Origin: Orychophragmus violaceus
Taxonomy: Eukaryota > Streptophyta > Magnoliopsida > Brassicales > Brassicaceae
DNA length: 64,000 nucleotides
NCBI GenBank assembly: GCA_030180135.1
Contig: CM058232.1
Span: forward strand, 62,083,330 to 62,147,329
Direction of reading: 5' to 3'
The translations under genes were made by a program, and so were the position numbers. Below the pieces are notes generated by a model. It was not told the DNA's origin, did not search any database, and saw only the letters and a list, made by a program, of their open reading frames with translations. Position 1 is the first letter of the stretch. Each line of letters starts with the position of its first letter. Shown here one piece after another: positions 1-10,883 of this stretch.

Positions 1-1610
1 CTTCCATGATATTCTTTAAGAATAACGCTCTAAAATATCTAAGTTTACGCTGAAATAGTTCCACCAATATCAGTTGAAAGACACCACGTAAATGTGGATT
101 GGAATCGATCCAAATTCGTCTTTACTGAGTATTTGTAGTTGTGCTACTTCGCTGGTTGTCCTAGGGAAACCAAGGCTTGTTACTTTTACGTCCATTCTGT
201 TTTCTAAGAAGGGAAGTTACTTTCCAAGAAGAACAGTGGGAGTAAAAGTATAACTCGAAGAAATTCGAGAAATACAAGAGGCTGCTCAACCTGTTGAGGG
301 AGAGCAGCGGATGGATTTACAGATTTCTGTAGAATCTACACCTGTAGAGCCTGAAGTTCGCAGATATGAATGAATCAGTCACTAATCCGAGAGTGATTTC
401 TCGTCATTAGTTGAACCTGATGATCATTGAAAGTTCGCATGATCTGATGATCATTGAAAGCGACGAATCTGCGAAATTCAAAGAAGCGAAAGTGAGCCCG
501 GACTCCGAAAAATTACACTATGTGTAAGTTAGCTTCATTGATCCATTCATGGATGGAAGCAAACATATCGGAGTTGGAATCTTCGTTCTGTTGAAGTAGT
601 CAAGGTTTTGACTTGAACAGGAACGAAATGGAACTGTGCGTTTACTAATAGATAAGAGGGAGCGATGTTGCATTTCTCATAGTGTATGTCGATGACATAC
701 TGATTCTCGGAAATAACGTTCCAATGCTGCAGTCGGTAAAGGACTGGCTTGGGAGTTGGTTTTGTGATTGACATGGGTAAAGCCACGTAGTTCTTGGATT
801 CTGGATCTAAAGATAGAGATCTAGAAAAGCTGGTAGGACAAAGTCAGGATTCTTACATTGACAAAGTCCTACACGTTTTGAGCATTCCAAGAAGGGTTTT
901 ATGCCAATGTCACATGGCATTACGTTAAGCAAGATACAGTGTCCTACGATAACTGCTGAGCTTAAATGCATGGATTAGATTCCATATGCGTCGGCAATTG
1001 GATCTATCATGTATGCCATGAAACGTACTTGTTTGATGTTGTTTTAATGTTAAGCAAGACAAGTAAAGACCAGTCAAATCCAGCAAAGAATCACTGGATT
1101 GCCGTAAAGAATATCCTAAAGTATTCAAGGAATACTAAGGATAAATTCTTGATTTACGGAGAAAGTGAGGTGCTACAAGTCGATAGAGTCTGAAAGGCAA
1201 AGTTCCAATAGACAAAGATAATTCCCGGTCACAGTCCGGCTATATCTTGTGTCTGTATGGCGGTGCAAGGCACTGTTGCTGACTCCATGACTTAAGCTGA
1301 ACATTTCGCAGCTTGAGAAGCGGCGAAAGAGGTTGTTTGGATAGAAGAGTTCATCACTGAACTTGATGTGATTCACAGCATAGATGAGACTAGCTGCACA
1401 TCAGAGATCCAATCACCTTGAGGATAGGTATAACCTATTCCGTGAGATAAATGACAAAGATGTTAAGTAGATAAGCAAGTTTCATCGAATGAGAACGTTG
1501 CTAATCTATTGACGAAGCCACTCCTTAGGCGTAAGCACGAGTCGCGGACTGTAGCTGTAGGATGAGTGAAATTAAGATGTAGTCTTAATTTCAGTGGGAG
1601 TTTGTAAAGT
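1..1610 (+). pseudogene. Degenerate Copia pol remnant (integrase tail, RT, RNase H) of Copia-A1
   Basis: Short stretches still read as Copia polyprotein but are broken by many stops and frameshifts. Near 150-195 a CYFxGxPRETK-like piece matches the integrase/RT linker seen intact in Copia-A2. Near 680-720 a MSMTY-type relic stands where the YVDD region should be. Near 840-900 an IDKVL...SKK-like stretch matches the end of RT, and near 1260-1560 RNase H relics end in LLTKPL. No enzyme could be made. The same breaks recur in Copia-A3 (54551-56230), so the decay came before the two copies separated. The family can therefore only have moved with enzymes supplied from elsewhere. Confidence 0.8.
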
Positions 1611-2462
1611 GCTTTACTTAGTTGTTTTGAAAGGTTCATGTAAACATAATATTTTATGTTTATGAAATCTATGATTTCTGGATTATTTTAATTGTGATAT
1701 AAATAATCGTTCCAAAATGATTCATGTCATTATATTTGGGCCATCGAAGTACATGAGTAGACTTGATCCTGAAACCCCATATTTAATGAAATGACATAAA
1801 TCATAGTGTCCATAGTCGAAGGTTGTTGAAATTGGAACACCAACAACCACTTGAGACTAGATTGTGTTGAGACTTATGACCAGATTTCGAGGGGTCATAG
1901 ATGCGCGGTATCAAAGTCGACACATAGGTATATGTAGGGGAGCATATGACCGGACATGGCCCGCTGATGAGAACTCTACAAGATATTAATATCTGTGTCA
2001 TAAGAGGTTCTCATATACGACTATAGAGTATAGTCCTTAGACCTGAGTTCGCATGCATGTGGCTGCACATGGAGTGATGCGCTTTGATCATTGTCTAACG
2101 CTGTTTCGTAACTGGGAGCTATAAGGACCTTGGTTGGGTGTATTATAAAGTGTGTAGTTCATAGTGATGGAACAAGATGGGATTTGTCCCTGCCGTATAA
2201 CGGAGGAAATATCTCTAGGCCAATCGGAGACTTGATAGCTGGTAAGAGAGTGGCCACTCCCAAACGGACTTGCCCAAGTCGTTTGAATTGTCAGTATCAA
2301 ATCTGTTCCGATAAACATGGTCTGGCTATATAAGGATGACACGCATCTTGCCTTATGCCAGATCGAGATATTGTGACAAAAGGATTAGGGAATGTAGGAT
2401 TCCAGTACAATCGGGAGATTGTTGGGAATGTCCTGTGTAGGATTCCAGTACAAGTGGGAGAT
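1611..2462 (+). other. Long 3' non-coding region of Copia-A1 between pol relic and LTR
   Basis: About 850 bp separate a first purine-rich tract after the pol relic (TTTCAGTGGGAG near 1590) from the polypurine tract next to the 3' LTR (AAGTGGGAGA near 2453). I find no convincing reading frame. The same region is present in Copia-A3 (56261-57093), so it belongs to the family and is not a chance insertion. Confidence 0.6.
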
Positions 2463-2478
2463 TGTTGGGAATGTCCTG
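2393..2478 (+). repeat. 43-bp tandem duplication of polypurine tract plus LTR start
   Basis: The segment starting TGTAGGATTCCAG occurs at 2393 and again at 2436. Each copy carries the purine tract followed by TGTTGGGAATGTCC, the first bases of the LTR. The first copy has CAATCGGGAGA and the second CAAGTGGGAGA in the tract. Copia-A3 has only one copy at the same place, so the duplication is specific to this insertion or its close source. Confidence 0.85.
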
Positions 2479-3095
2479 AAATCTACTGTACTATCTCTAG
2501 AAAGTATGATAAATGTCGAGATCAGACATAAGTCATAAATACTGGGTGATCATGATGGCTTGCTAGAGTCCGCTCTTGATCTATAAGTTTAGGACTTATT
2601 ACCAGTATTGTATGATCCCAAAGGGTCACACACCATAGCTAACGGGAAAGTTAAATGGAAATAATACGGTAAGATGCAAAGGCATTTACTGTATTTGTAC
2701 AGAGAATTGGGCCAAGACAAAAACGGGCTTTTTGTCTGATTTGTGTTTTGGGCCCAAAAGCCTAATAGGCCATTAGTTAATAACTTGGGCCTATATAAGG
2801 CAAGAGAGAGGCGCCAGAAACCCTAGTCTTCTGCGATTTCTGAGCTGTGCCGTCCTCTCTCTCTCTGTGTTCTTCCATCTCGGTCTAGCAGCCCATCCGT
2901 GCTTGTAAGCGTGTGGATACCGAGGAGGAACATGTATTCATCTGTTCGTTGATCTCAACATTACAATCATTCCGCTGCAAACAGTAATGTCCAGGTTTGT
3001 GTTTATGATTCAGTTACAAGAACCTAGATCTGTTTAAGATTATGTGCTAGGTTGCAATCTGAGAATTGAACCATGGAAAAACACATAATCCTTCA
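2463..3095 (+). repeat. 3' LTR of Copia-A1
   Basis: The LTR begins TGTTGGGAATGTCC after a purine tract and ends AATCCTTCA. At 633 bp it is close to the 638-bp LTRs of Copia-A2 and A3 and shares blocks with them, such as GATCAGACATAAGTC and GGGTCACAC. It contains a good TATA box followed by an AAACCCTAG leader, as expected of a plant LTR promoter. Confidence 0.85.
2791..2800 (+). promoter_or_regulatory. LTR TATA box
   Basis: CTATATAAGG lies inside the Copia-A1 LTR, about 300 bp before its end, and is followed by a CT-rich leader. The position and sequence fit a retrotransposon core promoter. Confidence 0.6.
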
Positions 3096-6000
3096 TGAAA
3101 CCCTTCTTGGAATCATGCATCCTGAATCTGTGCAACACCTTATCAATATAAGTGTCATGGCGCAATCCAATCAGCCTGTTCACTCTATCTCTGTAGATTC
3201 TGATTCCAAGAATGTACGCGGCTTCTCCCATGTCTTTCATGGAAAAACAACTTCCGAGCCAAGTCTTAACAGACTGAAGCAACGGAACGTCATTACCGAG
3301 GAGGAGTATGTCATCGACATACAGTACAAGAAACGCAATTCTGCTCCCACTAGTCTTCTTGTAAACACATGGTTCCTCTTCGTTCTTGATGAAACCAAAT
3401 TGTTTTACTGCTTCATCAAAACGAAGATTCCAACTCCGTGATGCTTGCTTCAATCCATAAATGGATTTATGTAGCTTGCATACCTTTCCAGCGTTCTTAG
3501 GATCAACAAAACCTTCAGGCTGTGTCATATACACATCCTCTTCCAGAATACCATTCAGGAATGCGGTTTTGACATCCATCTGCCAAATCTCATAGTCATA
3601 ATGAGCGGCAATTGCTAGAAGAATCCGAATGGATTTAAGCATAGTGACTGGGGAATAGGTTTCATCATATTCAATACCATGAATTTGCTTGAAACCTTTA
3701 GCCACCAACCTCGCTTTGTAAATTTGCACATTTCCATCCACGCCAATCTTCTTCTTGAAGATCCATTTACACTCAATGGCTTTTGCACCATTAGGTAAAT
3801 CGACCAAGGACCATACTTGGTTTTCTGACATGGATCCCATTTCGGATTTAGAGGCTCTAAGCCACTTTTCGGAGTCCGGGCCCATCATTGCTTCCGCGAA
3901 GGTTGCTGGTTCGTCACTATCAATGATCATCAGATCATTGGAATTGGTCACGAGAAATCCATAGTATCTCTCGGGTTCGTGACGGATCCTTCCGGATCTG
4001 CGAACTTCAGGCTCCACAGGCGCCGGTTCCACAGAACTTTGTGGATCCAACTGCTGCTCTTCCTCAGCAGGTTGAGCAGTCTCCTGTGCATCTCGAATTT
4101 CTTCAAGATGTACTTTAATCCCACTGTTTTTCTTAGAGAGAAACTCCCTCTCAAGAAAACAACAGTCCCGAGCAACAAATACTTTGTTCTCAGATTGGTT
4201 GTAAAAGTAGTATGCCTTGGTTTCCCTAGGATAACCAACGAAGTAGCATTTATCTGATTTGGGCGCGAGCTTGTCAGAGATTAAACGTTTGACATAAGCC
4301 TCACATCCCCAAATCCTCAGGAAAGACAGACTAGGAATGTTCCCAGTCCACAATTCATGTGGTGTCTTTTCCACTGATTTAGATGGCACCCTATTTAGTG
4401 TAAACGCAGACGTTTCTATAGCGTATCCCCAAAAGGATAATGGAAGATTTGAATGACTCATCATAGACCGAACCATATCCAATAAGGTTCGATTCCTCCT
4501 CTCTGACACTCCATTCCATTGGGGTGTTCCAGGAGGAGTGAGTTGTGAAATAATTCCACACTCGCTCAGATAGTCGTTGAACTCTTGACTCAAGTATTCT
4601 CCTCCGTGATCCGATCGCAGAACTTTAATACTTTTGCCAAGTTGGTTCTGTACTTCATTCTTGAATTCCTTGAATCTATCAAAGGATTCTGACTTGTGTC
4701 TCATCAAATAGACATAGCCATATCTACTGAAATCATCAGTGAAGGTAATGAAGTACTTGTAATTTCCTCTGGCAACAGTACTCATCGGCCCACATACATC
4801 AGTATGAACAAGGCCCAATAAGTCACTGGCCCTTTCATTCGGTTTGTTGAAAGGGGCTCTAGCCATTTTGCCCATCAAACAAGATTCACATTTCTCACAT
4901 GATTCAAAATCAAATGAGCCCAGAAGCCCATTTCGATGGAGCCTTTGGATGCGTTTCTCATTGATATGGCCCAAACGACAATGCCATAAGAAAGTCGGGT
5001 TTTCGTCATTTGACTTAAACCGCTTTGTATTTATGTTAAAGTTAGGCATTTCTTGGTTTAAAACATATAACCCATTATCTAATGGGGCGCTACCATAAAA
5101 CGTACCATCACGATTAAAATAACAAACTTTATTCTTAACAGCAAAATCAAAACCTTCCAAATCCAATACGGAAACTGAAATTATGTTTCTGCTAATCGCA
5201 CGTACAAAGTAGCAATTATTCAAAGTTAAAACCATGCCCGAAGGTAAAGACAACTCGTAAGTGCCTACGGCCCGTGCAGCAACCCTAGCTCCATTCCCGA
5301 CCCGTAGCACCACTTGTCCTTTCTTCAGCGTTCTACTGTTTCTTAGTGCCTGCATATTAGTACAAATATGAGCACCGCAGCCGGTATCCAATACCCACGA
5401 AGTAGAACTAGAAGATATAACATTAAGTTCGATAACATAAATACCTGAGTCAGACGCATCATACGTCTTCTTCAGCTTCTTGTAATCTTCCATGAACTTC
5501 TTGCAGTCTCTCTTCCAATGCCCTAACTGCTTGCAGTAGTTGCACTTATCCTCAGGAGAAGGCCCGGATTTGGGCTTTGGCTTGGGCTTGTCCTGACTCT
5601 CAGTCTGGACAACTTGGGCCTTTCCCTTATCCTTCTTAGGTTTCTTAAACCTTTTACCCCCTTGTACCATCAGTACACTGGGAGTTGCCTTCTTGAGATT
5701 CGGCTCTGCTGTCTTCAGCATGCCGTGCAACTCAGTCAATGTCTTAGTCATGTTTTGCATGTTGTAGTTCATGATGAACTGATCAAAAAACGACGGCAAA
5801 GACTGCAGAATCATGTCAGTGGCTAGCTCCTGGCTAATGGCACAGTCCAGTTTCCCCAGGTTATCAATGTAACCCATCATTTTAAGGACATGAGGACTTA
5901 CTGGACTGTCCTTAGCCAGCTTGCAATCCATGAGAGATTTAACCGTCTGGTATCTCTCTGTGCGAGCTTGCTCCTGAAACAAAGCTTTCAGGCTATTAAT

Positions 6001-6303
6001 CATCTCAATGGGTGACATCACGTTCTCATATTGCTTCTGCAGCTCAGAGTTCATAGTCACCAGCATTAGACAATTAACATCTTTGACATCAGCTGAATGC
6101 TTATCCCAAGCATTCTTTTCTGTCTGCGGGGCATTGGAACGTGGCCTCTCGGTGAGAACTCTTTCAAGGACATATTCCTTGTTATCCTGCCTGAGAACTA
6201 TTCTCAGGTTCCGATACCATTCCAAGAAATTAGTTCCATTTAACTTGTCCTTCTCAAGGACAGATCTTAGTGAGAAAGTGTTGATGTGAGTTGAGACAGA
6301 CAT
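3096..6303 (-). CDS. Copia gag-pol polyprotein, open but cut at its 3' end by insertion
   Basis: About 1069 codons are open from the ATG at 6303 (MSVSTHINTF) to the junction with Copia-A1. Domains in order: gag; a zinc knuckle CNYCKQLGHWKRDC near residue 250; aspartic protease VLDTGCGAHI near 303; a GAG-pre-integrase WHCRLGH near 440; integrase with HTDVCG, SDHGGEY and NGVSERRNR supplying the D-D-E residues (about 500-600); and reverse transcriptase from about 830, with YVDD near 995. The frame leaves Copia sequence after SKKGF, which is exactly where the A1 LTR starts, so RNase H is missing from this half. The matching gag of Copia-A3 begins at an equivalent Met, which supports the start. 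This is the most intact coding region in the window. Confidence 0.9.
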
Positions 6304-7561
6304 AGCTGTAATCAAAAGAGGTAGAGGTTTTAGTTATAATGCTCAAGGAAATGAGAATTATTATCTAATAAGAAAGACTCGCATTGTATTCAAAACTATG
6401 TTTCCTCAGATGAATACAATGAGCCAAGATCCATACTTCACCAAAATATGAGTGGGCAACTCGCCATCACCCAAACTTTAGTTATCTAGGTAAGCAAATC
6501 ATTGCTAATTGTACCCAGTACAACTCTTGGTCGTAGATGAGACAAACTATGTCTAATTTACTCTGATGTCTCTGGGCCCAGAACTTCTGACAGCCCAGTC
6601 AAGTAAAACCAATCTCTTCTGTCCTGTGATCACTAATAGTTGCACTGCAAATCTATCAATGATCACCTGCATTACTCATGTTGCTGTGGATACCAAGGAC
6701 TCCAAGGATATCCAACAACAACACGAGTCTTGACAGTAGACAAGATCGGGCAAGACATCAAGATCACTTGATATTTGGTTGAGGAAAAGAATTATTTAAT
6801 CTTGAGTATATCCAATATACATTCAAGAAGTTATTAATTTAATTAAAACATTCAGTTTTATTAATTTTAGGTTCATCAAGAACTTTAAGATTAAATTTGG
6901 TCTCGTATATGCAAATTTATGGTCCAACCAATAATTCTGCGAATGGTGTGTCGATCGACGCCAACCATTGGCATCGGTCGACACAACATAATTTAAACCG
7001 GTCTTCGATAACCGGTCAAACCGGATCGAATTTCATTAACCGATTCAATCTAATTGAACCGGTTCGGTTTAACGGTCCATATCGATCGTCACACAACTCT
7101 GTGTCGATCGACATTACCAAACCAGAACCAATTGGTTAATTAAAATTAACCGATCGAGATAACCGGTTCAATCCAATTGAACCGATCTATCTAATCGCAT
7201 TGCCTGTGTCGACCGACACACCCAGTGTATCGATCGACACAGCAGGATTACGGGTACTCGATCTCAGATCGAAACCCTAAAATTATTTACGAGTTTTCGC
7301 TCTGTGTCGACCGACACACGCTTTGTGTCGATCGATACTCTGCGACAAACCCTAAAAATTTTACGAGTTATTTCGCGGCGTGTCGACCGACACACGCTTA
7401 GTGTCGATCGACACAGTGCGTTTTTAACAATTCATCGTTTTTCAACAGGCACATAATTCGAGATTAACACTTGAAAACACGATTTTAGCAGGCAATTATC
7501 AATTCAACAAACTCAGTTTTCGAATTAATTGCATCAGATTCAATAGTCTAAACCCTAACAT
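6304..7561 (-). other. Long untranslated leader of Copia-A2 with CGATCG palindromes
   Basis: This stretch between primer site and gag has no supported gene. It holds at least five pairs of palindromic blocks built on TGTCGATCGACA or TGTCGACCGACA, at about 6945-6985, 7079-7115, 7207-7245, 7305-7350 and 7378-7425. Just before gag the minus strand reads TTGATTACAG, which resembles a 3' splice site. A spliced leader is therefore possible. Confidence 0.6.
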
Positions 7562-7573
7562 GCTCTGATACCA
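7562..7573 (-). other. tRNA-iMet primer binding site of Copia-A2
   Basis: The minus strand reads TGGTATCAGAGC one base inside the 5' LTR. This complements the 3' end of plant initiator methionine tRNA, the usual minus-strand primer of Copia elements. Confidence 0.85.
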
Positions 7574-7574
7574 C

Positions 7575-8212
7575 TGTTGGATCTCCTAGGATCTAAGGGT
7601 TTGATATATTGAATCACTAACCTCGTTCTTACCTTGTTACTGGCAGCGGAATGAATGGTGAACGAGATCAGTAGCGACACAGGTGCCTCGCCTCTACCAG
7701 ATACACACGCACAAAAGCTGGAAACGGGATGCTAGTGCCGGATCTATGGGATCTGAGAGTTTCTGGTGTTTCTGCTCTTTCTGTCAAGAAAAATTGGACG
7801 GCTCACGTTTTAGGTCGAGACTATCAAGTTTTTATTCGACCTAAAACACACTTAACGGGCCAGACTTGATTAAGTCATAATTTCGAAAAGCCCTTTCGAA
7901 ACCCGAACTGTGTCGACCGACACACAAGATGTGTCGATCGACACAACACCATTTTCTCAATAATAATGTGTATCCAATACACATTAATATGATCATTACA
8001 TTAATGATCATTCCCATGTCTTGGCTTCCAGTTTGCTTAGGTGTGTGACCCTATAGGATCATATAATACTGGCAGTAAGTATACAACTTACAGATTGCAA
8101 GAGCCTTCTAGCAAAACATTGCAACCGCCCAGTATTATACGAATGTCTGATCTCGACACACAACTATCATTCGGAGTGAGTACAAGTGTGATTTCAGGAC
8201 ACTATCCCAACA
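7575..8212 (-). repeat. 5' LTR of Copia-A2
   Basis: On the minus strand the LTR starts TGTTGGGATAGTG and ends GAGATCCAACA. It is 638 bp, exactly the length of the Copia-A3 LTRs, and shares blocks with them. It carries one TGTCGACCGACAC/TGTCGATCGACAC pair at 7908-7948. Confidence 0.88.
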
Positions 8213-8889
8213 GTCTGGGCCAGCGCGTCCCTGAGTTCATCGAGCTCGCTCCGTTTATTGTTTCTTCGTCGTTCAGTTGGCTCGTTTGGGCGAGTTTGCT
8301 CGATGTCCTCTTCTTCTGATAGCTCGTTATCGCTTAGATGTGGGACGTATCGATCTGCATCGATCCTTTCTTCCTCATCAGAGGATGGTTCGGTCCGATC
8401 GCCAGGCGGATTTGAGTCTTTGTTTTCGCAGTCTTCCGCATTGTTTGCCGCTACCGATTTTCGACCTTGGACTACATGAGGAGGATCTGTGGTATTGGGT
8501 CTAGTTGCCAGCGGAGTTTGTTCGCCCGCATTTTGCTCGCGGGGTTGCGATGGATTCCTTGCCGACTCACCAGATGTCGAGAAATTTAGACGCCTTCGTT
8601 CAGTCGGGGCGAAGTTCACCGTTCGAGTCGTCTGTGTACAGTTTCCGGTTTTCAATTTCTCGATTTGCTCCGTGAGGGTGCTATTTGCCTTCTCTTGTTC
8701 TTCTGCCCTTTGTCTTAGCACGACCACCATCTCTTTCAGCTCGGACAGTGTTGCGTTGATTGTCGTATCCGGTGCGGCCGTGTTTGTAACGTTGCTGCTT
8801 GCTGAGGTGTTACCTGTGGTAACATTAGGTGTGTTGTTGTCGATCGGCAGCTGTTGATCTGTCTCGTCTCCGTTTTCGATGGTAACCAT
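8213..8889 (-). pseudogene. Gypsy-T gag N-terminal part, cut by Copia-A2
   Basis: About 225 codons are open from the ATG at 8889 (MVTIENGDET). The start is supported by its place just after the primer site. The N-terminal third is rich in Thr/Asn. A helical, probably coiled-coil stretch follows (LSELKEMVVVLRQRAEEQ, about residues 48-80), then a charged acidic/basic region with EDIEQTRPNEPTERRR near 195. The frame ends at ELDELRDALAQ, where Copia-A2 enters. This fits the N-terminal region of large plant gypsy gag proteins (Tat/Athila-like). No conserved gag core or zinc knuckle is present, so lineage is an inference from the primer site and LTR length. Confidence 0.65.
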
Positions 8890-8939
8890 ATCTTCGGATC
8901 CGCTAGTTGGTGGTTTTTGAGTGTCAGAAGTTTCTATTT

Positions 8940-8958
8940 CCCCACAGACGGCGCCAAA
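8940..8958 (-). other. Primer binding site of Gypsy-T
   Basis: The minus strand reads TTTGGCGCCGTCTGTGGGG directly inside the LTR end GACTCTCACA. GGCGCC-containing primer sites are usual for large plant gypsy elements. Confidence 0.7.
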
Positions 8959-9198
8959 CTGTGAGAGTCGGAACTCGCACTGTCAAAACTTGTAGAGCAA
9001 AATTTTAGGGAACAGAAACTTCAAAGATAAACACACCGAAATAGTAAACCTGGAGGATATTTTATTGATAAGGGATCGAAAAGAGAGTACAGAGATCGGA
9101 AAAGAGTACAAAGAACGGAAACAACTAAAAAAATTGCTAAGTTTTTAAGTCTAGATGCTAGGGTTTTTTGCTATCTCTAAATCGTATGATTCCATCTC

Positions 9199-9207
9199 CT
9201 TATATAG
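9199..9207 (-). promoter_or_regulatory. LTR TATA box of Gypsy-T
   Basis: The minus strand reads CTATATAAG inside the LTR, upstream of the primer site and gag, which is where the element's transcription start is expected. Confidence 0.55.
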
Positions 9208-9718
9208 TTGGGCAAGTCGGCCTCGAGGATCTTTTCCGTAAAATTTGTGGAAATCTTCATGTTGTTATCTCATTTTCCGTTAAGATTTACATTCTTATTT
9301 CGGATCTTCCTCTTTAGCTCGGAGATATCTTCCTCTTCACTTATTCTAGTTTATCTCCTTTCTTTGACAATTATCTTTCCGCGGGTTGACCTATTTGTCG
9401 GATGGGCCGAGAAAGGATGATCCGAGTCCGTTTGTATACAAACTTATTTATTCGGCCCAAATTTTTGGATATTCAAATGTATGTTTGGGCCTAAATTCTC
9501 ATTCCTTTAACTTGGTCCGTCAGCTCCATTTATCGGCCAAGAAAGTATAAGCCGATGTTTCCGAAGATGGATTGCGGCAAGTTGTGCATATCGGCAAATG
9601 TTTGATTATTCGTTCGGAAAGTTCAGAGAAGCGAAATCCAGCTTGGAAGTTTACAAGAGATTCATTCAGCTCGGAATTTCCAAAAGGGTAAATCATGATT
9701 GGAAAATGAGAAGGGAAG

Positions 9719-9951
9719 GGTTCGGATCTGAGCCGGTTTAGCTCGGAAAGTTCGAGCTAGGTGCAATCAGCTCGGAAATTCCGAGCTGGTTTGGCTCGGA
9801 TCCGAGCTGGTTCAGCTCAGAAATTCCGAGCTTGTTTAGCTCGGATCCGAGCTTGTTTAGCTCGGATCCGAGCTTATTTAGTTCGGTCCGAGCTGGTTTG
9901 GCTCGGTGATTCTGAGCTGGTTTGGCTCGGTTCCGAGCTGATTCAGCTCGA
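9719..9951. repeat. Palindromic minisatellite GCTCGG..CCGAGC inside gypsy LTR
   Basis: About ten imperfect units of roughly 20 bp follow each other, each built from GCTCGG and CCGAGC half-sites joined by ATT, AT or nothing and separated by TGGTTTA-like spacers (for example GCTCGGATCCGAGC). Both strands read almost the same. The array gives an accidental open frame that should not be called a gene. Confidence 0.8.
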
Positions 9952-10379
9952 TCTTCGTCCGTTTGGATGTTTCGTTGATCCGTAATCCCTGTCGAAAGGT
10001 GTGATTGTCCGATCGGTCCGTCGTATATGAAATTTCATCCGTTTCGTATGGAATATATCCGTTGAATCCTTTTATTTAATAAGTTGTTCAAGTGAAGTTG
10101 TCGGCACTTCGTATAACTTGGTTATTTATACGAAACTTTGTTTGTCCGAAGCGGACATTTGTCTGCGTCCGATTGTCCGGTCTTACTTTCGGCTATTGTT
10201 TTCGTCGAGGGTTTTTTTGACCCCAACAGTAAGTATTGTTTACAGTTCGTTATTATTAGATTAAGGGGGAAAATCTATCATCGGATATTGTAGAATTGTG
10301 TTTTTTTCTTTTAGGGGATTAATTATATTTAAATGAATTTTTTGCTATATATGTTGTTGGTGCTATAACATGGGTTGTA

Positions 10380-10883
10380 GAGCTTGAATGGAAAGATCAC
10401 TCTTCAGACGTCTATTCGTATTCACGTACATGCACTAAAGTCCAATTCACGCTAAGAGATTCCGAGTAAGTTATTCACATGGTTTAAGTTTCGGAGTTTT
10501 ATAATCACCTTATAAACCTTACTAAATAATGTTGTTGGAATTGGAGGAAGAGGCTATAGAATGCGTTGCATATGGCCCAATTGCTGAGGAATTGTCCATG
10601 TCTTTTGAACAAGTTCCTGACAAGCATTTGTTTGTTTTGCTCCGATTTTTTGGATCGAAAGATTTTGCGGTATGTTGACATGTTTTCAAGAAAATATTAG
10701 GAAGACATTAATATAGAACAAAATTATGAGAATATATATATATTTTTTTGTTTAGGGATTACTTGGCTTAGAGGAATATAAGGGCTTTCTTCAAACTGAC
10801 TATCATCTTTTAACTTTGGATGAGTTGACCAATTTGATGGATATGTATGAATTTTTTGAAATTGTCATATTGAAAATCTTATG
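10380..10883 (+). pseudogene. Fragment of an RPA-like OB-fold (DUF223-type) gene
   Basis: Three exon-like pieces are seen. 10380-10466 reads SYSRTCTKVQFTLRDSE. 10529-10669 reads ECVAYGPIAEELSMSF and LFVLLRFFGSKDFA, ending at a GT donor. 10756-10883 follows a TTTAG acceptor and reads GLLGLEEYKGF. The order of FTLRD, a C-x-x-x-G strand and a hydrophobic LxVLLRF strand matches replication protein A-like OB folds that are expanded in Brassicaceae. The first junction does not restore a clean frame and there is no full gene, so I call it a fragment. It lies between Gypsy-T and a CACTA end and may have been carried by that CACTA element. Confidence 0.45.

Larger units (their letters stand above)
1..3095 (+). 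mobile_element. Copia-A1: right part of a nested Ty1/copia LTR retrotransposon
   Basis: This is the 3' part of a plus-strand Copia element: degenerate pol, a long non-coding 3' region, a polypurine tract and a full 3' LTR. It lines up with 54551-57731 (Copia-A3) over nearly its whole length, including the same decayed pol. Its LTR ends CTTCA at 3095 and is followed directly by the interior of the minus-strand Copia-A2 pol gene, so A1 was inserted into A2. The 5' part and 5' LTR lie left of the window. If the nesting is right, the target duplication should be TGAAA (3096-3100), repeated at the unseen left end. Confidence 0.85.
3096..8212 (-). mobile_element. Copia-A2: minus-strand Copia element with open pol, split by Copia-A1
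   Basis: Reading the minus strand, this element has a 5' LTR (8212 to 7575), a tRNA-iMet primer site, a leader of about 1.26 kb and a single open gag-pol frame, cut at 3096 by Copia-A1. Its LTR right end abuts the gag frame of a gypsy element, so it was itself inserted there. The rest of pol and the 3' LTR should lie left of the window beyond Copia-A1. The predicted target duplication is GTCTG (8213-8217). Confidence 0.85.
8213..10228 (-). mobile_element. Gypsy-T: 5' part of a minus-strand Ty3/gypsy element, split by Copia-A2
   Basis: On the minus strand: a 1.27-kb 5' LTR (10228 to 8960), a GGCGCC-type primer site and the start of a gag frame that runs into the Copia-A2 LTR at 8213. Everything 3' of this should lie left of the window. 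The LTR outer end TGTTGGGGTC is followed on the plus strand by GTAAG (10229-10233), the predicted target duplication. Confidence 0.8.
8960..10228 (-). repeat. 5' LTR of Gypsy-T
   Basis: On the minus strand it runs from TGTTGGGGTC to GACTCTCACA, 1269 bp, with TG...CA ends. It contains a palindromic minisatellite (9719-9951) and a minus-strand TATA box at 9199-9207, about 240 bp from its 3' end. Confidence 0.75.

Noticed and set aside
2088..2342. Small open frames on both strands in the Copia-A1 3' region
   Set aside because: The equivalent region in Copia-A3 does not keep them open.
3073..6289. Several plus-strand open frames of 70-120 codons across the Copia-A2 region
   Set aside because: They are antisense shadows of the minus-strand gag-pol frame.
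6945..7425. Regularly repeated palindromes that resemble a CRISPR array
   Set aside because: Spacing is irregular, repeats are only 12-16 bp and occur inside a retrotransposon leader of a plant genome. No cas genes.
8258..8857. Plus-strand open frames at 8258-8857
   Set aside because: They are antisense to the gypsy gag frame, whose primer site and LTR support the minus-strand reading.
9761..9985. 74-codon repetitive open frame (RAxxARIRA-like)
   Set aside because: It is an accident of the palindromic minisatellite in the gypsy LTR.
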